Assembly (NCBI GenBank): GCA_003486165.1
Contig: DNGT01000498.1
Coordinates: 3,912 to 9,339, forward strand
Length of the DNA: 5,428 nt
Origin: Desulfobacteraceae bacterium
Lineage (GTDB): Bacteria; Desulfobacterota; Desulfobacteria; Desulfobacterales; UBA11574
Direction: 5' to 3'
The position numbers and the translations under genes were made by a program. This document shows positions 1 to 4,999 of the stretch, one piece after another (positions within the stretch are counted from its first letter, which is position 1; each line of letters opens with the position of its first letter). The notes under the pieces were generated by a model, which did no database searches, was not told the origin of the DNA, and saw only the letters and a program-made list of their open reading frames with translations.

Positions 1-1312
1 ATGCTTTGTTTACAGCTTGATGTTGGTCTAACCCCGGCAGAACCACGACAAATTCGTCACCTGCGTAGGCCACGGCATAAGCCGGTGGTTCGAGAGTGTT
101 TCGGATGGTGGCTGCGACTTCCTGAATCACATAGCTACCGTTTAAGTGTCCATGGGTATCCACAACCTTTTTGAAATTGTCCAGGTCCATGAAAAGAAGC
201 GATAGCTGGGCTTGAGCATTTTTAGCGGTTTCGATCAAAACAGCCAGAGACTGGTAAAGAAAACGCCGATTATAAAGGGAGGTTAAATTGTCACGCAGGG
301 ACTGTTCACGAAATCTTTGCTCGCTGGCTCGTAATGCCTTTTCAGCTTCTTTGAGTTTGGTAATATCCACCATAGAAATTACAACCCTCGACAGTGTATC
401 TTCATGACCTGCAAGAACCAAAGCTCGAACAAGGACACTTTTCTGGTTTCCTTTCAACGTATGAATCGTTTGTTCCCGTTCCCGTCGAATAGTGCCTTGA
501 GCCAACATCAGAATAGTATCCTCAGCAATCTGTTGGAATTCGCTGCCCAGTGCCATCAGGGGAAATTCCGACGCAAGAGCGTTCTTGTCCCGCGCCTCCA
601 ACAGCTCACAAAAAGCATCATTGCAGTCAACTGTTTTAATGAGCGACATACAACGTGGCACCTCTTCGGGATGCTGACGCAAGTAATGGCTTAGATTTGA
701 AACACCTGATTGACGAAGCTGTTCAAGATAGGTTTTGAGATCAGAGGCATCACGTTCCATCATGGCAATTGGTGCTGATTGGAATAACAAGCGATAGCGT
801 TGTTCGCTTTCTTCGGCGGCTGCCTGAGCCAGTTTCAAGTTGGTAAAATTTTCCACAAACGACATGACACCCGACACGCCACCAGTGGAATCTACAACAG
901 GGCTTATGTAAAAGCGTAACTCCAGGCAATTTCCATCATCGTTAATGCAAGAATAATCGCGAATAATTGATTGTTTGGTTTGCCAACACTGGCGGACGTC
1001 ATCACTGACTCCAGAATCAATCAGAGACTGAAATTCAAAAATGTTTATCGATTCAGGATGTTGGTTTGCAGGCCAATGGAGCATCTTCTGCATTCTGCGG
1101 TTCATCCCGGTGATGCGCCCTTTCAGGTCAGTGGTGAAGATGCCAAACGGCGCACTATCACCAAGTACTCGGTTTCTCTCTTCAATTGCCTTCAAAGCAG
1201 CTTCCGCCTGTTGGCAACGTTTTTTGAGCGTTTCCATTTCTTTCATTTGTCGGCGCAATTCACCCAGTTCTATGAGCAAATCATTCCTTGAGATTGATGC
1301 GATTTCTGCCAT
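1..1312 (-). CDS. PAS-PAS-GGDEF signalling protein (nucleotide cyclase), partial at 3' end
   Basis: The first 437 residues are visible; the C-terminus lies beyond the left edge. Residues 1-50 are charged and probably helical or coiled coil. A first PAS domain spans about 50-160 (SAPFGIFTTDLKGRITGMN). A second spans about 170-325 and contains the insert DLKTYLEQLRQSGVSNLSHY followed by VDCNDAFCELLEA, a form seen in many sensor proteins. The GGDEF domain starts near 340 (DNLTSLYNRR), with metal-binding FMDLDNFKK at 374-382 and the signature AGDEF at 417-421. GGDEF proteins condense two NTPs into a cyclic dinucleotide, classically c-di-GMP. Here the guanine-contacting Asn and Asp are Val384 and Ser393, so the product is uncertain. 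No RxxD inhibitory site precedes the signature. No membrane segment or signal peptide is seen, so it is probably cytosolic. The start is the first ATG after in-frame stops, with AAGAG 9 nt upstream. Family assignment is firm; substrate is not. Confidence 0.93.
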   Translation of the reverse strand, partial: MAEIASISRNDLLIELGELRRQMKEMETLKKRCQQAEAALKAIEERNRVLGDSAPFGIFTTDLKGRITGMNRRMQKMLHWPANQHPESINIFEFQSLIDSGVSDDVRQCWQTKQSIIRDYSCINDDGNCLELRFYISPVVDSTGGVSGVMSFVENFTNLKLAQAAAEESEQRYRLLFQSAPIAMMERDASDLKTYLEQLRQSGVSNLSHYLRQHPEEVPRCMSLIKTVDCNDAFCELLEARDKNALASEFPLMALGSEFQQIAEDTILMLAQGTIRREREQTIHTLKGNQKSVLVRALVLAGHEDTLSRVVISMVDITKLKEAEKALRASEQRFREQSLRDNLTSLYNRRFLYQSLAVLIETAKNAQAQLSLLFMDLDNFKKVVDTHGHLNGSYVIQEVAATIRNTLEPPAYAVAYAGDEFVVVLPGLDQHQAVNKA

Positions 1313-1392
1313 TGTTCCATGCTCTTATCAATTATATTTTTGAATGTAAGACTTCGCTTTCTGATCCTTCAAATTTTTATGCTTTAAAAACA

Positions 1393-1421
1393 AATATGTA
1401 CACTTAGTGAAAAGTTGTCAA
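1393..1421 (-). promoter_or_regulatory. Putative sigma70 promoter of the PAS-GGDEF gene
   Basis: On the minus strand a perfect -35 box TTGACA (1416-1421) is followed after 17 nt by CATATT (1393-1398), which matches four of six -10 consensus bases. It points to the GGDEF gene and would give a leader of about 70 nt. This is a consensus match only. Confidence 0.5.
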
Positions 1422-1459
1422 CGAGGTTTATTATATATTGATTACTTATAGTTGAGTCC

Positions 1460-1513
1460 TCGGGGAGTTTTTCTTCTAAATCCTTGAAGAGACTATTTAG
1501 AAAAATTCCCCGA
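1460..1513. repeat. Long imperfect inverted repeat (19-bp stem)
   Basis: The left arm begins TCGGGGAGTTTTT at 1460 and ends CTAAAT at 1481. The right arm runs from ATTTAG at 1495 to CCCCGA at 1513. The arms pair over 19 positions with one G-U wobble and a three-base CTT bulge, around a 13-nt loop. No T-run follows on either strand, so it is not a standard terminator. It lies about 40 bp upstream of the GGDEF promoter. Confidence 0.6.
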
Positions 1514-1706
1514 CCCCCCACATATTTAATATTAAAAAATCAAAAGAGCAAATTCTTTGGGTGATTCAACGAATCAGTCTAAGAGATTTGTCAAGAAAGG
1601 CCCCCGGTTTAATATCATCGCATCTGATTTTCTAAAAACGTCGGAACCTTAAAAAAAGAATACGGGATAAGTTGCATAACAATCACACCGACTCGAAAAA
1701 TTATAT

Positions 1707-1737
1707 CCAACCAAACAATATGGTGGTTGGCCTTTTT
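1707..1737 (+). terminator. Putative rho-independent terminator
   Basis: The stem CCAACCA (1707-1713) pairs with TGGTTGG (1724-1730) over a 10-nt loop and is followed by CCTTTTT. It reads as a plus-strand terminator, although no plus-strand gene is recognised upstream. On the minus strand the T-rich tract after the stem is set back by several bases, so stopping read-through from the FAD oxidoreductase is possible but less ideal. Confidence 0.4.
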
Positions 1738-1758
1738 AATCTAAATTTTTAGATTAAA
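1735..1758. repeat. Near-perfect palindrome, 11-bp arms
   Basis: TTTAATCTAAA (1735-1745) is the exact reverse complement of TTTAGATTAAA (1748-1758), with a two-base TT centre. It overlaps the T-run of the hairpin just to its left. It could be an operator for a dimeric repressor or part of a compound terminator; nothing here decides between them. Confidence 0.5.
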
Positions 1759-1901
1759 TTTGAGCAGTCAAAGTTTTTGAGAGATCATGTTTGCTGTTTT
1801 CGGCTATGCCTTCCAATTATCCCGACCTTCGTGCCCCGAGGCTTATTCCTATAGTTCCGAGATCAAGAGCACTCGAAGGGTTCGGAACATCCTCGAAAAT
1901 G

Positions 1902-1929
1902 ATCGCAGCTCCCTTCAGGAAGCTGCGAT
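1902..1929. repeat. Strong hairpin in the GC-rich part of the spacer
   Basis: ATCGCAGCT (1902-1910) pairs perfectly with AGCTGCGAT (1921-1929). After one mismatch two further C-G pairs close a four-base TTCA loop. A run of seven T lies at 1956-1962, too far downstream for a normal terminator. A second, longer-range pairing nearby joins GTTCCGA (1854-1860) with TCGGAAC (1882-1888). Together they suggest a folded transcript or a remnant of a palindromic repeat. Confidence 0.45.
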
Positions 1930-2118
1930 GTATCTTCGACTATTGGGTATTCTGCTTTTTTTAATATTCGATCGCTAACCCCACCGCCCCCGAAGCGGGA
2001 TTTCCGCTGCGCTCCAACCCCGAGGGATCAAGACCTACACTGCGTTCCGACAAGCTGCGGGGAATTCGCTCACTTTTTCAGTTCAACCAGGCTTACGCGC
2101 CACCCAAAACCGTAACTT

Positions 2119-3501
2119 CTACACTTTGATATTTTGATTATTATGAAAAACATTCTCAGGGTCATGCTTCTTTTTGATCTGTTTCAATCGAGCATAATTC
2201 ACGCCGTAAGCCGCCGCCACCCGGTCGCCTTCGTCTCCAGTCATGAAGTTCACATAGGCGCCGGCTGAGGCAAAGGGCGCAGACGCTTCAAAAAACGCAC
2301 GTGCCCATGCAATACAGGTCTCATCTTGTACTGCCTCATCCCATCGTCCGTGCACATTCAGTACAAATTTTGCGTCCCGATGACCATATGCCATGGCATC
2401 CGATGGAACTCGATTGGCTGCGCCCTCGATAAGTCCAATGAATATCTCACACTGTGGTGAAGGCAACTTGCCTGCAAATTCGATAATCGATTCCAGCACG
2501 CCATCACTGAGTTCCGTGAAATTATGGGATTTCCAGTAGTTCCTTGCACCAGGTGTGAGCAATGGGTCAAAGGCCTGCTGCCACTGTACGTATGGCTGAG
2601 CACCAATATGTTCACCATAAGCATCTCCGAAACTGCGCAAAGGATCGATCAGCTTCTCACCTTCGGAGATATCGCCGGCATAGAAAATGGCCAGCACAAC
2701 AACTTCTTTACCATGAACATTCTCGGGAAGAAAAGGAAGTGGCGGAGCCTTGCGAAGGACGACCCAAATATTGAGTTCCTCAGGTGCTGATTTTACAAAT
2801 TCACGATACTTTTCGAGCACTTGCTTTGCTTGGCCCATCGGAAAAACAAGCAATCCAGCCAATATTTCAGGTCCCACGGGATAGAGCGAGAATTCGAACT
2901 GGGTGATGACACCAAAATTACCGCCACCACCTCGAATCGCCCAGAATAAATCCGTGTTTTCATCTCCCGAAACTTTTATCTTCCTTCCATCCGCCGTTAC
3001 CATTTCCGCGGACACAAGATTGTCGATCGTCATCCCGTATTTACGCGTCAACCATCCAAAACCGCCACCCAGAGTCAATCCTGCAATACCGGTGGTTGAG
3101 TTAATGCCCACCGATGTCGCCAATCCGTGGGCCTGTACCGCTTTGTCAAAATCACCGAGAGTGGCCCCGGGTTCAACATAGGCACGCCTTTTTTGTGCAT
3201 CGACGCTTACATTTGTCATATTGGAAAAATCGATCACCACGCCGTTATCGCACAAAGCACTCCCGGCGATGTTGTGCCCCCCACCTCTGATGGATATCTC
3301 CAAACCGTTTTCACGGGCATAAGAGATGGCATGCAAAACATCGTCAGCTTCTGCGCACCTTACGATGACAGCCGGCCGGCGATCTATCATTGCATTCCAT
3401 ATCTCCCGAACCTCGTCATAATTCGGATCATCTGGAAGCACTATTTGACCCTTCACTTTGTTTTTGAGCGTCTCAATTTTTTCATTCGATTGTATTTTCA
3501 T
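2119..3501 (-). CDS. FAD-linked oxidoreductase, berberine bridge enzyme / 6-hydroxynicotine oxidase type
   Basis: A complete 460-residue protein, the usual length for soluble bacterial members of this family. They oxidise alcohol, sugar or amine substrates with covalently bound FAD and pass electrons to oxygen or another acceptor. The N-terminal FAD_binding_4 (PCMH) domain spans about 40-215: IRGGGHNIAGSA holds His76, the expected 8-alpha-histidyl FAD attachment site, followed by GIAGLTLGGGFGWLTRKYG and AIRGGGGNFGVIT. The C-terminal BBE motif is present: Y416-x-N418, YGVNYARL at 432-439 and DPENVF at 447-452. The Cys that forms a second FAD bond in plant BBE is absent (GINSTTG), so single attachment is expected. 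No signal peptide is seen. An ATG nine bases upstream at 3510 is possible but abuts the Shine-Dalgarno sequence, so 3501 is preferred. The gene stands alone, so the substrate cannot be inferred. Confidence 0.95.
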   Translation of the reverse strand: MKIQSNEKIETLKNKVKGQIVLPDDPNYDEVREIWNAMIDRRPAVIVRCAEADDVLHAISYARENGLEISIRGGGHNIAGSALCDNGVVIDFSNMTNVSVDAQKRRAYVEPGATLGDFDKAVQAHGLATSVGINSTTGIAGLTLGGGFGWLTRKYGMTIDNLVSAEMVTADGRKIKVSGDENTDLFWAIRGGGGNFGVITQFEFSLYPVGPEILAGLLVFPMGQAKQVLEKYREFVKSAPEELNIWVVLRKAPPLPFLPENVHGKEVVVLAIFYAGDISEGEKLIDPLRSFGDAYGEHIGAQPYVQWQQAFDPLLTPGARNYWKSHNFTELSDGVLESIIEFAGKLPSPQCEIFIGLIEGAANRVPSDAMAYGHRDAKFVLNVHGRWDEAVQDETCIAWARAFFEASAPFASAGAYVNFMTGDEGDRVAAAYGVNYARLKQIKKKHDPENVFHNNQNIKV

Positions 3502-3509
3502 GGTGTCCA

Positions 3510-3515
3510 TCCTTT
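3510..3515 (-). promoter_or_regulatory. Ribosome binding site deciding the oxidoreductase start
   Basis: AAAGGA on the minus strand lies 8 nt before the ATG at 3501, an ideal spacing. The same bases overlap the first base of the upstream ATG at 3510, which would leave that start without a usable Shine-Dalgarno sequence. The shorter 460-residue protein is therefore favoured over 463 residues. Confidence 0.6.
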
Positions 3516-3798
3516 GTTTGTGAAAATTATAAAAAACCTATCTTAAAATTTTCGTTTCACCAGGGAAAAATTTTTATGAAATAGTCAGGTGAATATTTTT
3601 TAAAATGTGTATAAATACAGCGAAGTCAAGAAATAAATGTCACAATGTGGCATATTTTCTTGAGGGATGAGGATATGCCATTAATGCCCCTTCTCTAAGG
3701 TGGGGGGAACCCCGTTTTATGCGGAAAAAGTGCGCGGTGAAAAACATGCGCTCATTTAGCTGCTATTAGGTTGATAAAAGTCGACGGTCGGTTTGTGT
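3516..3798. other. Intergenic region upstream of the oxidoreductase
   Basis: No gene is seen. The region should hold the oxidoreductase promoter. A perfect TTGACT-type -35 (3624-3629, minus strand) is followed at 17 nt by a poor -10 (ATTTTA). Just upstream of it lies an imperfect palindrome, TGTCACA-A-TGTGGCA (3638-3652), and an inverted repeat TGGCATAT/ATATGCCA at 3648-3680. TTCACC/GGTGAA (3556-3593) could form a stem in the leader. No clear terminator is found for the 91-residue gene to the right. Confidence 0.4.
3638..3652. promoter_or_regulatory. Candidate operator upstream of the oxidoreductase
   Basis: TGTCACA and TGTGGCA form a 7-bp inverted repeat with one mismatch around a single A. 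It lies nine bases upstream of a TTGACT-like -35 element, a position suited to an activator. The half-sites loosely resemble those of CRP/FNR-type regulators, but the spacing differs from the classical sites, so the regulator cannot be named. Confidence 0.25.
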
Positions 3799-4074
3799 TC
3801 AATTGGAGATAACAAGATTTCCGTTACTGAAATTGATGTCAATTTCGTTGGCGAACAAATCTTTTAAGTATTCATGCTCGGAGGGATGAGAGAATGCCAG
3901 AATTTTTGCCAGCAGCGGACCATTATGGCCCAATACGACAGCAATCATGCATTCATCTTGCAAAGCATTTCGGTATTGCGGCCCTAAAATCAGTTTTCGT
4001 CTTTTTTGTCTTTTTCCGGCAGCCTGTTTCCATGATTTATAGGCACACCATCTTATGTCGATATAGGCTCCCAT
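3799..4074 (-). CDS. Hypothetical protein, 91 residues
   Basis: I do not recognise this protein. Support for a real gene is the very strong Shine-Dalgarno sequence AAGGAGAT (4081-4088, minus strand), 6 nt before the ATG, and the -10-like TATACT at 4096-4101 just upstream. Residues 13-28 are strongly basic (KSWKQAAGKRQKRRK), which could contact nucleic acid or acidic phospholipid. A moderately hydrophobic stretch follows at 43-61 (MIAVVLGHNGPLLAKILAF), with a Gly-His-Asn in its middle that argues against a membrane helix. The tail is acidic to neutral (EHEYLKDLFANEIDINFSN). There are two cysteines, no signal peptide and no metal-binding pattern. It lies about 290 bp from the oxidoreductase and about 370 bp from the DUF6485-like gene, so it is probably transcribed alone. 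It could be a lineage-restricted small protein. Confidence 0.65.
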   Translation of the reverse strand: MGAYIDIRWCAYKSWKQAAGKRQKRRKLILGPQYRNALQDECMIAVVLGHNGPLLAKILAFSHPSEHEYLKDLFANEIDINFSNGNLVISN

Positions 4075-4080
4075 TAATAC

Positions 4081-4088
4081 ATCTCCTT
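4081..4088 (-). promoter_or_regulatory. Strong Shine-Dalgarno of the 91-residue gene
   Basis: AAGGAGAT on the minus strand is close to a full match to the anti-Shine-Dalgarno sequence and sits 6 nt before the ATG at 4074. It is the main reason to accept this small gene and its start. Confidence 0.7.
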
Positions 4089-4156
4089 AACTACAAGTAT
4101 AAACAGGCCATGGAGTTATGCTCTGTGATTTATAAACGCCATGTTTAATCCCAACA

Positions 4157-4178
4157 CGAATATTTCATGAAATATTCG
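4157..4178. promoter_or_regulatory. Perfect 22-bp palindrome, candidate operator
   Basis: CGAATATTTCA (4157-4167) is followed without a gap by its exact reverse complement TGAAATATTCG (4168-4178). Flanking ATCC and GGAT could extend the symmetry with a small bulge. It lies about 85 bp upstream of the 91-residue gene. Length and zero spacing fit a site for a dimeric or tetrameric repressor. No T-run follows, so termination is unlikely. Confidence 0.45.
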
Positions 4179-4448
4179 GGATGATAATGACACAAGCAAC
4201 CCCAATCCTTTACAAGATATATCGGCATTGCGTGGGGATTCTTTAGCCTTAAATGGGCATAAACAAAATGCTGCATAATTTTAAACCCTTAAAGGGGATG
4301 TAGCAAGGAGGGGAAACAATTTATAAAACAAATTTGTAAAGTTTCGAGAAGGTTATTGCAGAACGGATTTTACGAACGCCACCTATTATGACTTCAACTC
4401 TGTCAAGAAGGGAGGGGCAAGGCTAACGGGCCTATCCGGGTTGGGAAT
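4179..4448. other. Intergenic region without a recognised gene
   Basis: No coding stretch with a plausible start is seen on either strand. A plus-strand GGAGG at about 4307-4311 looks like a Shine-Dalgarno sequence but has no start codon at a useful distance. A 10-bp palindrome ACAAATTTGT lies at 4328-4337. The right end is the 3' flank of the DUF6485-like gene, and no clear terminator is found there. Confidence 0.4.
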
Positions 4449-4652
4449 TTAGACTTTATTACTTGCGACCAGACGGGCAAAATGTTCAAAAGAGCGGTCG
4501 TAAGTTCGTTCTGCATCATCTGGAAAACAGCAGGCCGGAAGTTCACGGGCTTTTAGGTGGTAACTTAAACAATTACAACAATTCCCCTTGCGTGAACACG
4601 GTTCATAACTGCAATTACATGATCTAAGATTCTGGTCGGTGTTACATTCCAT
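4449..4652 (-). CDS. Small cysteine-rich DUF6485-like protein
   Basis: A complete 67-residue protein with nine cysteines at positions 3, 12, 14, 19, 25, 26, 28, 41 and 42. The order [24 protein letters not shown]...ELPAC.FP....TYDRS matches what I remember of the DUF6485 family of small conserved proteins in anaerobic bacteria. The cysteine spacing suggests bound zinc or another metal, but the family has no established function that I know of. No signal peptide or membrane helix is present. Two ATG codons occur in a row. AGGA lies 7 nt before the second (4652) and only 4 nt before the first (4655), and family members usually begin MEC, so 4652 is preferred. The gene is isolated, divergent from the deaminase, and about 370 bp from the next minus-strand gene. 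Domain assignment is from memory of the motif, not a search. Confidence 0.85.
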   Translation of the reverse strand: MECNTDQNLRSCNCSYEPCSRKGNCCNCLSYHLKARELPACCFPDDAERTYDRSFEHFARLVASNKV

Positions 4653-4826
4653 CATTTTATCCTCTCAACTGTTCGTAAAGGTTGTAAAAAAAGATTTTTT
4701 ATCACGGAAACACGAAAAATAAAATAATAAAATTCTGGGCTTTCTTTCTTTTGTCTTTTCGTAATTTTTATATATTTCATTATCTAAAGAATTAACTATT
4801 ATTTTAATGTGTTGCGTGAAAAGGAC

Positions 4827-4850
4827 AGGGCAATTTCCTGCCCTATTTTT
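4827..4850 (+). terminator. Rho-independent terminator, plus strand
   Basis: AGGGCA (4827-4832) pairs with TGCCCT (4839-4844) over a 6-nt loop, followed by ATTTTT. The shape is classical. No plus-strand gene ends here, so it may stop antisense read-through, end a small untranslated RNA, or act as an attenuator for the deaminase. Confidence 0.55.
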
Positions 4851-4851
4851 A

Positions 4852-4881
4852 TTGACAACGTGCGTGTCCAAGGGGTACGCT
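4852..4881 (+). promoter_or_regulatory. Possible promoter of the deaminase gene
   Basis: A perfect -35 box TTGACA (4852-4857) begins two bases after the terminator T-run. At 18 nt lies TACGCT (4876-4881), which matches only three -10 bases. The leader would be about 110 nt. A perfect TATAAT at 4914-4919 is a rival -10 without a fitting -35. Confidence 0.3.
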
Positions 4882-4951
4882 TTACTATGTAACGATGTTG
4901 GCAGAGTGGCTTTTATAATATCATTATACGAGAAAGCAGATCCATAAACAT

Positions 4952-4979
4952 GTACAAAAATGTCGAGTAGGATTTGTAC
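4952..4979 (+). repeat. Stem-loop in the deaminase leader
   Basis: GTACAAA (4952-4958) pairs with TTTGTAC (4973-4979) over a 14-nt loop, ending 20 nt before the deaminase ATG. The only AGGA near the start (4969-4972) lies inside this loop and far from the ATG, so the structure could affect translation start. This is inference from base pairing alone. Confidence 0.35.
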
Positions 4980-4999
4980 TCCTTGACGTGGTTGTATCT

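Larger units (their letters stand above)
1322..2118. other. Long intergenic region rich in inverted repeats
   Basis: No convincing gene is seen on either strand. The right end would carry the 3' untranslated region of the FAD oxidoreductase and the left end the leader and promoter of the GGDEF gene. Between them lie several inverted repeats, the main ones listed separately. A 15-bp palindrome, TGATTC-AAC-GAATCA, sits at 1562-1576 and looks like a dimer-binding site. The stretch 1780-2070 is more GC-rich than its surroundings. It repeats the word CCCCGAGG (near 1834 and 2019) and holds short stems such as AGCGG/CCGCT at 1994-2008. It may be a decayed dispersed repeat, but I cannot show other copies from this window. 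Confidence 0.5.
4656..4999. other. Divergent intergenic region between DUF6485-like gene and deaminase
   Basis: A very AT-rich spacer that must hold the promoters of both divergent genes. The left part (4700-4765) carries ACGAAAA at 4712-4718 and its complement TTTTCGT at 4756-4762, within words resembling the 'cacgaaaa' repeats common between genes in such genomes. To the right come the plus-strand terminator and deaminase promoter candidates listed separately. TATAAT-ATC-ATTATA at 4914-4928 is both an inverted repeat and a perfect -10 hexamer, but no good -35 precedes it. Confidence 0.4.

Noticed and set aside
404..1343. Several plus-strand open frames opposite the PAS-GGDEF gene (404-694, 971-1291, 1041-1343)
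   Set aside because: They lie wholly or mostly antisense to a clearly homologous minus-strand reading frame and have no domain-like content.
1787..1978. A 63-codon plus-strand frame starting MFAVFGYAFQ
   Set aside because: It has only a weak GAGAG 4 nt before the ATG, runs through two strong hairpins, and its composition does not look like a protein. More likely chance in the repeat-like block.
1970..2070. Integron attC-like site around CGCTAACCCC
   Set aside because: No matching GTTAGRY/RYYYAAC core pair with the expected inner arms, and no cassette gene or integrase in the window.
2524..3546. Plus-strand frames (2524-2790, 2903-3181, 3127-3546) and minus-strand 2358-2624 within the oxidoreductase gene
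   Set aside because: All overlap the real FAD oxidoreductase in other frames and carry no family signature.
3699..3717. GGGG-AA-CCCC followed by GTTTTAT as a plus-strand terminator
   Set aside because: The two-base loop cannot close, the T-run is short, and there is no upstream plus-strand gene.
3894..4148. Plus-strand frame opposite the 91-residue gene
   Set aside because: The minus-strand frame has a far better ribosome binding site; this one has none.
4665..4871. A 68-codon minus-strand frame starting MDTHVVNKNRAG
   Set aside because: It crosses the terminator and the AT-rich spacer, is dominated by Lys, Phe and Asn, and has no credible ribosome binding site.
4898..4919. TTGGCA...GGC as a sigma54 promoter for the deaminase
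   Set aside because: The GG to GC spacing is 7 nt rather than the required 10.
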